From Vicinamibacterales bacterium (GTDB lineage: Bacteria > Acidobacteriota > Vicinamibacteria > Vicinamibacterales > 2-12-FULL-66-21), in the NCBI GenBank assembly GCA_036496585.1, contig DASXLB010000004.1, positions 1-64,000 of the forward strand: a stretch of DNA of 64,000 nt, written 5' to 3'. Positions 7,859 to 15,459 of the stretch are shown here, piece after piece. The translations under genes were made by a program, and so were the position numbers. The notes beneath the pieces were generated by a model that had not been told where the DNA came from, ran no database searches, and was given only the letters and a program-made list of their open reading frames with translations. Position 1 is the stretch's first letter. Each line of letters opens with the position of its first letter.

Positions 7859-8523
7859 TGGAGAAGATGCCCTTCCACGAGGCACAGTCGATGACGAACC
7901 TCCAGGCCGTGATTGCCGCCAGCCGCTCGGATGTGACGACGTCGGACTGGAGGCACGCGCTTCCGGTGCTGACCGGGTCGCTGGTGACGCTCCGCGAGCT
8001 GCGGCTTTCGGACGCGCCCTCGCTCCTGGCGATGCTCTCGAGCGAGGAGGTGGCGCGCTTCATCTCGCCGCCGCCGACGACAATCGACGGGTTCGAGCGC
8101 TTCATCGCCTGGACCCACCGCGAGCGCGCGGCCGGCAACTACGCCTGCTTCGCGGTCGTACCGCACGGGATGGATACCGCGATCGGGATCTTCCAGGTGC
8201 GTCAGCTCGAGCCCGGCTTCGGCACCGCCGAGTGGGGCTTCGCGATCGGATCGGCGTTCTGGGGCTCCGGCATGTTCGTCGACGGTGCCCGGATGGTCAT
8301 CGACTTCGCGTTCGAGACCATCAAGACACACCGCCTCGAGGCGCGTGCCGCGATCCTGAACGGCCGCGGCAACGGCGCGCTGCGGAAGATCGGCGCGATG
8401 CAGGAAGGCATCCTGCGCAAGTCGTTCCTCCGCAACGGCGAGTACCTCGATCAGGCGCTGTGGACCATCCTCGACGACGACTGGAGGGCGCAGCGCACGG
8501 TCTGGGGGCCGCGCGTCCACTGA
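7858..8523 (+). CDS. GNAT-family N-acetyltransferase (RimJ/RimL-like)
   Basis: 221 residues. The ATG shares one base with the subtilase TAA (TAATG), so the two are translationally coupled. The protein has the RimJ/RimL layout: TGSLVTLRELRLSDAPSL at about 39-56, a central AEWGFAIGSAFWGSGM segment and the acetyl-CoA region with HRLEARAAILNGRGNGALRKIG near the C-terminus. It should transfer acetyl from acetyl-CoA to an amine, perhaps a protein N-terminus or a peptide. Coupling to a secreted protease suggests a role in the same process, but the substrate is unknown. A strong terminator follows. Confidence 0.85.
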   Translation: MEKMPFHEAQSMTNLQAVIAASRSDVTTSDWRHALPVLTGSLVTLRELRLSDAPSLLAMLSSEEVARFISPPPTTIDGFERFIAWTHRERAAGNYACFAVVPHGMDTAIGIFQVRQLEPGFGTAEWGFAIGSAFWGSGMFVDGARMVIDFAFETIKTHRLEARAAILNGRGNGALRKIGAMQEGILRKSFLRNGEYLDQALWTILDDDWRAQRTVWGPRVH

Positions 8524-8567
8524 GATCCGCCTGACGGCGGACGTTTCGACACCCTGCGAACGGGTCG

Positions 8568-8601
8568 AAAGGGGCGCGGTCGACGAGACCGCGCCCCTTT
8601 T
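8568..8601 (+). terminator. rho-independent terminator after subtilase-acetyltransferase operon
   Basis: A perfect 11-bp stem (GGGGCGCGGTC, 8571-8581, with 8587-8597), a 5-base loop GACGA and a TTTT tail. Three A bases in front can pair with the T tract, so it may also work on the other strand. Confidence 0.9.
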
Positions 8602-8643
8602 GCCGTGTGCGTCCCGGCGGCGTCTCGTGGTACGTTCAGCAAC

Positions 8644-9534
8644 GTGAATCTGCGCTCCCTGTTCGTGCCGATGCCGACGCCGTTTCGCGGCGGCGAGGTG
8701 GACGCCGCGGCGATCGGCGGCAACGTCCGGCACTGGATGGCGTCGGGCCTCGGCGGGATCGTCGCGCTCGGGACCAACGGCGAGGCGGCGCTGCTCGACG
8801 AGGACGAAGGCGTGCGCGTCGTCGAGGCGGCGCGCCGGGAGATCCCCGCCGATCGCGTCCTCGTCGCCGGCGCCGGCCACGAATCGACCCGCGCCACGAT
8901 CACGGCCGCGAAGCGGCTGGCGGCGGCGGGCGCCGATGCCGTGCTCGTCAAGACGCCGTACACCTATCGTGCCCATGTCTCCGCCGCCGGACTCATCGCG
9001 CACTACCGCGCGGTAGCCGACGCGAGCAGGGTGCCGGTGCTGCTCTACAACTTTCCCGCGTCGACGGGCGTCAACCTCTCGCCCGACACGGTCGCTGCTC
9101 TGGCCGCGCATCCCAACATCGCCGGGATGAAGGAGACCAGCACCGACGGCGCGCAGTTCGCCGACCTGTCCGCGGCCGTGCCCGCCGATTTCACCGTCCT
9201 CTGCGGCGCGGCGCCGGGCGTCTACGCGGCGCTCTGCGCCGGGGCGACTGGGGCGATCGTCGCGATTGCGGCGATCATGCCGGCGCTCTGCCTCGAGCTG
9301 CTGGCGCGGGTGCGCAGCCACGAATACGACAAGGCGCTGGCGATCCAGCACCAGATCACACCGCTCGCGCGGGCCGTCACGACCACCCACGGCATCCCCG
9401 GCCTGAAGGCCGCGCTCGACATCGCCGGCCTGCGCGGCGGCGAGCCGCGGCCGCCGCTGATGCCGCTCGCCGATGAGGCGAGAGAAAGGATCCGGACGCT
9501 CTTCCATGCCGCCACCACACTCCACCATGTCTGA
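8644..9534 (+). CDS. DapA-family aldolase, HOGA-like (4-hydroxy-2-oxoglutarate aldolase type)
   Basis: 296 residues from GTG at 8644; the terminator just upstream rules against an earlier start. TIM-barrel class I aldolase: GTNGEAALL (43-51), Tyr135 in LLYNFP and Schiff-base Lys163 in AGMKET. The family covers dihydrodipicolinate synthase, N-acetylneuraminate lyase and 4-hydroxy-2-oxoglutarate aldolase. As I remember human HOGA1, the similarity runs along the whole length (AG-G-EST-AT, HPNI-GMK, the late GIPGLK). The next gene, coupled by an 8-base overlap, encodes an alanine-glyoxylate-type aminotransferase. A likely reaction is therefore 4-hydroxy-2-oxoglutarate to pyruvate plus glyoxylate. 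A DapA role in lysine synthesis is less likely. Confidence 0.82.
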   Translation: MNLRSLFVPMPTPFRGGEVDAAAIGGNVRHWMASGLGGIVALGTNGEAALLDEDEGVRVVEAARREIPADRVLVAGAGHESTRATITAAKRLAAAGADAVLVKTPYTYRAHVSAAGLIAHYRAVADASRVPVLLYNFPASTGVNLSPDTVAALAAHPNIAGMKETSTDGAQFADLSAAVPADFTVLCGAAPGVYAALCAGATGAIVAIAAIMPALCLELLARVRSHEYDKALAIQHQITPLARAVTTTHGIPGLKAALDIAGLRGGEPRPPLMPLADEARERIRTLFHAATTLHHV

Positions 9535-10621
9535 TCGCCTGCTGCTCGGCCCCGGGCCGAGCCCCGTCGCGCCGCGCGTCATGCGCGCGATGACCGCGCC
9601 CGTGCTCAGCCATCTCGACCCCGCGATGATGGCGATCCTCGACGACGTGCGCGCCCGGCTGGGCCGCGTGTTCCACGCCGCCGACGGCGCGTTCTCGTTC
9701 GCCGTGTCGGGCACCGGCACCGCCGGGATGGAGACCGCGATCGCCGCGCTGACGCGCCCGGGCACGCGCGGCGTCGCCGTCGTCAACGGCTATTTCGGCG
9801 ATCGCCTCGCGCAGATGCTGCAGCGCTATGGCGCGGACGTGACCCGCGTCGAAGGGGAATGGGGGCGGGCTGTCGATCCCGCCCAGCTCGAGAAAGGACT
9901 CGCCGCCGGGGCCGATGTGGTGACGATGGTGCATGCCGAGACGTCGACCGGCGTGCTGAACCCGGTCGGCGAGATGTGCCGGCTGGCTGCGGCGCGCGGG
10001 GCCCGCACGATCGTCGACTGCGTGACCTCGCTCGGCGCGATGCCGGTCGACGCCGCGGGCTGGGGCGCCGACGCGATTTACAGCTGCACACAAAAGGGCC
10101 TCGGCGCGCCATCCGGAATGGCGCCGGTGACCTTCGCGGCGCCGCTGCTGTCGGCGCTCGACGCCGCCGGCGCCGACCGCCGCGGTCGATCGTTCTACTT
10201 CGATCTCGGCCTGCTGCGCGACTACTGGATCGGCCGCAAGTACCATCACACGATCAGCGCGCCGCTGGTCTACGCGCTCCAGGAGGCGCTCGTCACCGTC
10301 GAGGAAGAAGGGCTCGAGCCGCGGTGGCAGCGCCATCGCGACACCCACGAGGCGTTCGTCGCGGCGCTCGCCGGGATCGGCCTCGAGTTGCTGCCGCCGG
10401 AGGGCGAGCGGCTGTGGTCGTTGAATGCCGTCCGGGTACCGGCGGGCGTTGACGAGGCGGCGGTCCGCGCGGCGCTGCTGACGGACCACGGCATCGAGAT
10501 CGGCGCCGGGCTCGGCCCCCTGGCGGGCCGGATCTGGCGCGTCGGTCTCATGGGATCCGGTTCGACCAGGGAGAACGTTTCACGGCTCGTCAGCGCGCTC
10601 GCCGGACTCGTCCGGCGTTAG
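9527..10621 (+). CDS. class V aminotransferase, alanine-glyoxylate / serine-pyruvate type
   Basis: 364 residues beginning MSDRLLLGPGPSPV, the family's typical N-terminus. PLP-binding features are SGTGTAGMET (61-70), D164 in IVDCVTSLG and Schiff-base K190 in SCTQKGLGAP. The enzyme should transfer an amino group from alanine or serine to glyoxylate or a similar keto acid. ATG overlaps the aldolase stop by 8 bases (ATGTCTGA), so aldolase and aminotransferase are made together: the aldolase would release glyoxylate and this enzyme convert it to glycine. Length is normal. Confidence 0.9.
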   Translation: MSDRLLLGPGPSPVAPRVMRAMTAPVLSHLDPAMMAILDDVRARLGRVFHAADGAFSFAVSGTGTAGMETAIAALTRPGTRGVAVVNGYFGDRLAQMLQRYGADVTRVEGEWGRAVDPAQLEKGLAAGADVVTMVHAETSTGVLNPVGEMCRLAAARGARTIVDCVTSLGAMPVDAAGWGADAIYSCTQKGLGAPSGMAPVTFAAPLLSALDAAGADRRGRSFYFDLGLLRDYWIGRKYHHTISAPLVYALQEALVTVEEEGLEPRWQRHRDTHEAFVAALAGIGLELLPPEGERLWSLNAVRVPAGVDEAAVRAALLTDHGIEIGAGLGPLAGRIWRVGLMGSGSTRENVSRLVSALAGLVRR

Positions 10622-10656
10622 CCGTCGCGGGTCGCGCGGTCGCGGCGGCGCTCGCC

Positions 10657-11445
10657 GTGGGCTTCGCCTACGCGGCCTACCTGTACCTGACGCTGCCCGA
10701 CGTGCGTCCGCTGCGCGCGCAAAACCCGACCGACACCGCTTTCATGCGCGTGCGCGAGTCGGCGGCGCACGCCCAGGGAAAGCCTGTTGCCAAGGACCAG
10801 CGGTGGGTGACGTATGCGCGCATCTCTCCGCAGCTCAAACGTGCGGTGATCGCCACCGAAGACAGCGCCTACTGGCAGCACGACGGCGTCGACTACGATC
10901 AGCTCCGCGACGCGGTCGAGACCGACTGGGAGCACGGCGAATTCGCGCGCGGCGCCAGCACGATCACGCAACAGCTCGCCAAGAACCTGTACCTGACGCC
11001 TGACAAGAACCCGCTCCGCAAGCTGAAGGAGCTGCTCATCACGCGCCGCCTGGAAGTCGAGCTGTCGAAGCAGCGCATTCTCGAGATCTATCTCAACGTG
11101 ATCGAATGGGGAGACGGCGTGTGGGGGGCGGAAGCCGCGGCACGCCGCTACTTCCACACTTCTGCCGCGGAGCTGACCGCACCGGAGGCGGCGCTGCTGG
11201 CCGGCGCCATCGCCAATCCGCATCTGATGGACCCCGGGCATCCCTCCGCCAGGCTGCGGCGGCGCCAGCAGATGATCATGCGGCGCATGGGCGCGGTGAC
11301 GCCGCCCCCCGTTGTCGCCAGCCCGGCCGTTCCGGCGCTTCCCGAGGGGCCGGTCGTGCCGGCACTCCCGAGTCTGCCGGATGCCGGCGCCCCGACGGTG
11401 CTGCCAGGCTCACCCGAAAGGATTAGAATCGGAGCTGGACTGTAA
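10657..11445 (+). CDS. mtgA: monofunctional peptidoglycan transglycosylase
   Basis: 262 residues from GTG at 10657. Glycosyltransferase family 51 motifs are complete: catalytic E68 in AVIATEDSAYWQHDGVD, GASTITQQLAKNLYL and the RRLEVELSKQRILEIYLNVIEWGDG block. It polymerises lipid II into glycan strands on the outer face of the inner membrane and lacks the transpeptidase domain. The N-terminal membrane segment looks short; in-frame hydrophobic codons continue upstream to the end of the previous gene but offer no usual start codon, so the true start is uncertain. A Pro-rich tail of about 50 residues follows the domain. Confidence 0.88.
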   Translation: MGFAYAAYLYLTLPDVRPLRAQNPTDTAFMRVRESAAHAQGKPVAKDQRWVTYARISPQLKRAVIATEDSAYWQHDGVDYDQLRDAVETDWEHGEFARGASTITQQLAKNLYLTPDKNPLRKLKELLITRRLEVELSKQRILEIYLNVIEWGDGVWGAEAAARRYFHTSAAELTAPEAALLAGAIANPHLMDPGHPSARLRRRQQMIMRRMGAVTPPPVVASPAVPALPEGPVVPALPSLPDAGAPTVLPGSPERIRIGAGL

Positions 11446-11464
11446 ACCGCTTCTGCTGTTCACC

Positions 11465-11494
11465 TTGACACCAATCCGTCCCCCTTCGTATATT
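11465..11494 (+). promoter_or_regulatory. sigma-70-type promoter
   Basis: TTGACA at 11465-11470 and TATATT at 11489-11494 with an 18-base spacer, close to the housekeeping consensus. Transcription would start near 11501, about 65 bases before the ATG at 11566. Confidence 0.75.
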
Positions 11495-11565
11495 CTCAGC
11501 GTTCCCGTTTCCTAGCAACGCACGGCAGGTCCCGGCGGGGTGGTCCCCGTCAGGCGTGTCTCACG

Positions 11566-12375
11566 ATGATTAACTACACACAGCGCATACGGCGCTTGAT
11601 GCAGGACGTCGTGTCGCGTACTCCCGCGCTGTCGTTCATCGACTTGCGGGAAGTCCTGGTGTTCGGCCGGTTCGGACGGACCGGCGCCGACGGGGCGTTC
11701 GCGACCTGCCACTGCCTCACGCTGCCGGAAACGGAGCCGGGCTACTACTTCTGGAAGGACCGCGACACCGGCGAGCTGACGCGCCGATCGGAATGGTTCG
11801 TCACCAAGACGCCCGAGGTGACGGTCGCGGGGCGGCGCATCAAGTACCTCATCTCGTTCGTGCTGCCGCGTTTCTGTGCGCAGACGCTCGCCCGTTCGTG
11901 GAAGGCCGAGCTCTACGAGCCTCAGCTGCGAGGCGCCAGCTGGGTCGCCAAGCTCGACACGATCGTGCACGAGCTCTACCACATCGATCCGGCGTCGACG
12001 GGGATCCGGCAGTTCGCGCACGCCGACGCCACCCGCGCCACGCGGACCCACGCGCCGCAGTTCTACGAGGACGTGGCGGCGATGACGCGCGCGTATCTGT
12101 CGAGCGATCCCGATCCGTCGTTCACCGATTTCCTGCGATGGGATTTCAGCGAACTGCAGGCGCGCTACGGCGGCGTGACGGCCACCACCTTCAGCAACTT
12201 TCCGTCCTTCCCGCAGCGTTATATGTCGCCGTGCACGGCGCTGCCGGTCGACACGGCGGCCGGCGTGAAGGTGGAACCGGTCAAGCGGCTGATGCAGCCG
12301 TCGCTCTACACCGAGCGCGATCTCAAGCTGCGGCAGTTCACGAGCGGGGCGGCCATGCGTCTTCTCTCCGCGTAG
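11566..12375 (+). CDS. putative zinc metallopeptidase-like protein (HELYH motif)
   Basis: 269 residues, cytosolic by appearance (no signal peptide). The centre has TIVHELYHID (H135, E136, H139), a zincin HExxH motif, and a downstream H162 in RTHAPQFYEDV that could be the third zinc ligand. The N-terminal half has two close Cys (CHC, 48-50). Proteins with an HELYHI motif followed by an H-x(2)-F segment are usually called putative metallopeptidases; substrate unknown. It is monocistronic behind a strong promoter. Confidence 0.6.
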   Translation: MINYTQRIRRLMQDVVSRTPALSFIDLREVLVFGRFGRTGADGAFATCHCLTLPETEPGYYFWKDRDTGELTRRSEWFVTKTPEVTVAGRRIKYLISFVLPRFCAQTLARSWKAELYEPQLRGASWVAKLDTIVHELYHIDPASTGIRQFAHADATRATRTHAPQFYEDVAAMTRAYLSSDPDPSFTDFLRWDFSELQARYGGVTATTFSNFPSFPQRYMSPCTALPVDTAAGVKVEPVKRLMQPSLYTERDLKLRQFTSGAAMRLLSA

Positions 12376-12529
12376 GATCGGGTTTCAGCCCAAGGATCGC
12401 GAACGCGCCTCGCGAGTGCGAGCGTGTGCAGGGGAGTCCTTTCGAGGCCGTTCGGGCTGCGCGTCGGAGCGGTTCACGCAGCTCGAATGGAGGTGCCCGG
12501 CCGCGGATGTGCTCTGACGCTGCTCCGGA

Positions 12530-12940
12530 CTAGATCGAGACGACCCGGAGCAAATCCGAGAGCCCGGCGAAGTCATCCGGATTCCGCGTGTACAAGGGGA
12601 GATCAGCCGCGACTGCCGTCGCAGCAATCAAGAGGTCCACCACCCGGCGGCCACGTGCCTTGCGTCCGGCCGCCACGACGGCAGCGTAGACGCGGCCGTA
12701 CGCGCGGGCCACGCTCGCGTCGACTGGCAGCGGCTCGAACGTGGCCTCCGCTCGTTGAAGCCGGTCCTGGCGCTTTGCACGTTCCGCGGAATCGGAGGTT
12801 GCGTGGGTGCCCGCCGCGAGTTCCGCCAGTGTGATCGCCGAGATCGCGACTTCCACAGGCAACTGGTCCAGATCGATCCCTGGCAAGTCGATGACGACCG
12901 ACGTGTCAATCAAGCCGCGTGGCGGGCGTGCCTCAACCAC
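12530..12940 (-). CDS. vapC: PIN-domain toxin, VapC family
   Basis: 136 residues from GTG at 12940, chosen because it overlaps the antitoxin stop by 8 bases; a TTG at 12961 is an alternative. The four PIN acidic residues are present: D12 (LIDTS), E40 (LAELAAG), D102 (VVDLLIAA) and D122/D123 in TRNPDDF. Such toxins are Mg-dependent RNases that cleave tRNA or other RNA. The antitoxin is encoded directly upstream. The final residues of the fold (FAGL) are intact, so the toxin should be active. Confidence 0.88.
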   Translation of the reverse strand: MVEARPPRGLIDTSVVIDLPGIDLDQLPVEVAISAITLAELAAGTHATSDSAERAKRQDRLQRAEATFEPLPVDASVARAYGRVYAAVVAAGRKARGRRVVDLLIAATAVAADLPLYTRNPDDFAGLSDLLRVVSI

Positions 12941-13187
12941 GGGGCGTCGTATCCTGATCAATCACCGCGTCGACTTCCTTCCGAAAGCGTACACGGGCTA
13001 TGCGTGGCGCTCCGACGAAGGCGGCCAGTACGGCGTCGGACGGCACGAAGACGCGCTGACGGAGCGGACTCAACTCCCCGACCGGGACACCATTGCGTGT
13101 GACGATGAACGCCCGTCCCTTGTCCAGGTCGCGCATTATGCGCCCGCTTTCGTTGCGGAGTTCTCGCTGGGTGATCCGCCGAGGCAT
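12933..13187 (-). CDS. Phd/YefM-type antitoxin of the vapC toxin
   Basis: 84 residues starting MPRRITQRELRNESG. The N-terminal region (RELRNESGRIMRDLDKGRAFIVTRNGVPVGEL) is the classic Phd/YefM DNA-binding fold; the C-terminal part would wrap around the toxin. It should repress its own operon and neutralise VapC. A 20-bp inverted repeat sits 11 bases upstream of the ATG. An extended reading frame upstream has no support. Confidence 0.88.
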   Translation of the reverse strand: MPRRITQRELRNESGRIMRDLDKGRAFIVTRNGVPVGELSPLRQRVFVPSDAVLAAFVGAPRIARVRFRKEVDAVIDQDTTPRG

Positions 13188-13198
13188 TTTCGACGGTA

Positions 13199-13218
13199 GT
13201 GTAGCACACGCGCTACAC
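13199..13218. promoter_or_regulatory. inverted repeat, likely toxin-antitoxin operator
   Basis: Arms GTGTAGC (13199-13205) and GCTACAC (13212-13218) with a 6-base spacer, immediately upstream of the antitoxin start. Read on the minus strand, TACACT within it could serve as the -10 box, so repressor binding would block the promoter. Confidence 0.55.
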
Positions 13219-13354
13219 GCGGAGACGAGCGGCAGCCGCGTGGGGTGCTCGGCGGCAGTTCGTCGGAGGCCGGTATACTGGCCCGGTTTTCTTGGCCTCA
13301 TTCAGAAAACAGCCAAGCGGGGGGCACGTGAGCTTCTCGATAGAGCGGCAAAGC

Positions 13355-14128
13355 ATGAAAGAGAATCGGACTCTCAATTACGGCGTGGATGCCCCGGTGG
13401 CGGTGCGCAACATGCTCATCGTCGGGGCGCTGGGGATCATCTCGCTGATCGCGCGGCTGCTGGGCGTGTGGTCCCGCCAGGATGCCATCGCGGTGATCGC
13501 CCGGCCGTTGATGGTGGGCGGCCTGAGCTGCGGCGCGATGGCGTTGTGGATGATTTACGACAGCAAGATCGGGAAGATACGCGAGCGGGACACATATCTC
13601 GACAAGATCAACTGGAACGGACACGAGCGCGTGCTGGATGTGGGGTGCGGGCTGGGATTGTTTCTCATCGGCGCGGCCAAACGGCTCTCGACCGGCCGTG
13701 CCGTCGGCATCGACAAATGGCAGCAGGAAGATCTCAGCGGCAACAACGCAGCGGGCACGTTACGCAACGCGATGATCGAAGGTGTCGCCGATAAAGTCGA
13801 AGTGCACACCGGCGATGCGCGAAAACTTCCCTTCCCTGATGCCAGCTTCGACGTGGTGCTCTCGAGCAACGCGCTGCACAACATTTACAACGCGGGCGAG
13901 CGGCAGACCGCCGTGCGCGAAATCGCGCGCGTGTTGGCGCCTGGCGGGCGCGTGCTCATTGTCGACGTGCGGCACACGTCGAAATACGCCGCCACTTTGC
14001 GCGACGCAGGGCTGACGGATGCGCGCTGCGTGCAAGGCGTGTTCTCGTATCTGCTGACGCTGATCACGTTCGGCTCGGTGCGATGGGGCTACGTGATCGG
14101 CAGCAGGGTGATCGGCAGCAAATCGTGA
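13355..14128 (+). CDS. membrane-anchored class I SAM-dependent methyltransferase
   Basis: 257 residues from ATG at 13355; an in-frame GTG at 13328 after a GGGGGG stretch is an alternative start. Two hydrophobic segments (about 14-34 and 46-62) are followed by a Rossmann methyltransferase domain: RVLDVGCGLGLFL (SAM-binding motif I), GIDKW (end of strand 2), FPDASFDVVLSSNALHN (motif II/III) and APGGRVLIVDV. The acceptor molecule is unknown; membrane anchoring suggests a lipid or quinone-like substrate. It is monocistronic. Confidence 0.8.
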   Translation: MKENRTLNYGVDAPVAVRNMLIVGALGIISLIARLLGVWSRQDAIAVIARPLMVGGLSCGAMALWMIYDSKIGKIRERDTYLDKINWNGHERVLDVGCGLGLFLIGAAKRLSTGRAVGIDKWQQEDLSGNNAAGTLRNAMIEGVADKVEVHTGDARKLPFPDASFDVVLSSNALHNIYNAGERQTAVREIARVLAPGGRVLIVDVRHTSKYAATLRDAGLTDARCVQGVFSYLLTLITFGSVRWGYVIGSRVIGSKS

Positions 14129-14270
14129 TGCGGTCGAGACGTCGCCACACGACGGCAACTTTGCTTCTCGGTCAGGGCGTGCAAACGAAACTCACCAGAA
14201 GTCAGCCTTCCTGCTTGTTCTTCTGAGCCTCCGCCATCAGCCGCGCGATGGTCAGCAAAGTAGATCGGAT

Positions 14271-14825
14271 CTAGATCACGCGTCGCGCTCCGACGTAGCG
14301 CGGCGCCCAGTAGGTGCCGTTCAGCCGCTCGACGCGGACTTCACCGGTGCTGCTCGGGGCATGCACGAACTCGTCGCCGCCGAGCGCGATGCCGACGTGC
14401 GAGGCGCCGGGGGTGACGGTCGTGAAGAACACCAGATCGCCGGGCTGCAGCTCGCCGCGCCCGACCTCCTCTCCCGCGCGGAACTGCTCGCGCACGTTGC
14501 GGGGCACCTTCACGCCGTGCTGCGCGAACACGTACTGCACGAAGCCGCTGCAGTCGAAGCCGGAGGGATCGGTGCCCCCATCGCGATACGGCGTGCCGCG
14601 CAGGCTCAGCGCGGTGCCGGTGATCTCGTAGGCACTCCCGCGCGCCGGTAAAGGCGAGGCGGCCGCCGCCGGCGCCGGCGCCGGCGCACGAACGCCGGCG
14701 GTCGTCCCGCCCGGCGTCGGAAACGGCCGGGGTGTCGCGCCGCTCGACGCGCACGCGCCCGACAGGACTGCAATCGGGATCACGATCGCGTAATGACGCA
14801 GGCAGCTCATCCCGGCTATCCGCAT
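14271..14825 (-). CDS. NlpC/P60 (C40) cell-wall peptidase
   Basis: 184 residues. A hydrophobic N-terminus ends in LSGAC, a near-lipobox, so it may be a lipoprotein; an ATG at 14810 is an alternative start. After a Pro/Ala linker (30-62), the C40 domain shows catalytic C92 (FDCSGF), H143 (SHVGIA) and H155 (FVHAPSS). Such enzymes cut D-Glu-diamino-acid bonds in peptidoglycan stem peptides in the periplasm. It is divergent from the HNH gene. Confidence 0.88.
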   Translation of the reverse strand: MRIAGMSCLRHYAIVIPIAVLSGACASSGATPRPFPTPGGTTAGVRAPAPAPAAAASPLPARGSAYEITGTALSLRGTPYRDGGTDPSGFDCSGFVQYVFAQHGVKVPRNVREQFRAGEEVGRGELQPGDLVFFTTVTPGASHVGIALGGDEFVHAPSSTGEVRVERLNGTYWAPRYVGARRVI

Positions 14826-14850
14826 TATCGGCTAGAATGTCACAGGGTTT

Positions 14851-15399
14851 ATGGAGCAAACGCTCCTGCTGAACGCCACTTACGAGCCGCTCAAGGTCGT
14901 CCACTGGCAGAAGGCGATGACGCTCTGGTGCCAGGGGAAGGTCGAGGTCATTTCCTCGTACGATCGCGAAGTCCGCTCGGTCCGCTTCTCGTTCAAGCTG
15001 CCGTCGGTCATCCGCCTGCTCCGCTACATCAAGATCAAGCGGCACGTCGATTATGTGCCGTTTTCCCGGGCCAACATCTACGCCCGCGACGATCACCGGT
15101 GCCAGTACTGCGCCGAGGCGTTTCCGACCGCGGACTTGACCTTCGATCATGTGGTGCCGGTCGCCCAGGGCGGCCGTAAAGACTGGGAGAACATCGTCAC
15201 CTGCTGCATCCCCTGCAACCGCCGCAAGGGCGGACGCACTCCCGATCAGGCCGGCATGCACCTCATCCGCGTCCCCAGGCGACCCGACAAGGCGCCGGCG
15301 ATCCGCATCACGATCGGGCTCCGCAACGCGCCCGAGTCGTGGCGCGACTATTTCTACTGGAACGTCGAGCTCGAGCGCGACGACGCCGGCGACGCGTGA
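14851..15399 (+). CDS. HNH endonuclease-family protein
   Basis: 182 residues. The HNH core is clear: CQYC, FDHVVPVAQGG, ENIVTCCIPCNRRKGGRTP, i.e. zinc-binding CxxC pairs around the DH and N residues. The N-terminal 80 residues (LLNATYEPLKVVHWQKAMTL) are typical of a widespread chromosomal HNH family often encoded alone. Its cellular role is not established. A -10 like box (TAGAAT, 14834-14839) is only 11 bases before the ATG, hinting at a very short leader. Confidence 0.85.
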   Translation: MEQTLLLNATYEPLKVVHWQKAMTLWCQGKVEVISSYDREVRSVRFSFKLPSVIRLLRYIKIKRHVDYVPFSRANIYARDDHRCQYCAEAFPTADLTFDHVVPVAQGGRKDWENIVTCCIPCNRRKGGRTPDQAGMHLIRVPRRPDKAPAIRITIGLRNAPESWRDYFYWNVELERDDAGDA

Positions 15400-15459
15400 T
15401 CGCCGGACGCCCGTCCGGCGACGCCCGGCGGGCGGGCCACATGCTCCAATGACGACACC

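Noticed and set aside
5576..8523. Small ORF, protease and GNAT as a RiPP biosynthesis cluster
   Set aside because: No RiPP modification enzyme, core-peptide signature or dedicated exporter is present; the protease is secreted with a normal subtilisin domain. The possibility stays open only as a weak analogy.
12933..13301. Longer antitoxin reading frame starting near 13301
   Set aside because: The Phd/YefM domain starts at MPRR (13187); the extra upstream residues are not family-like and cover the dyad operator.
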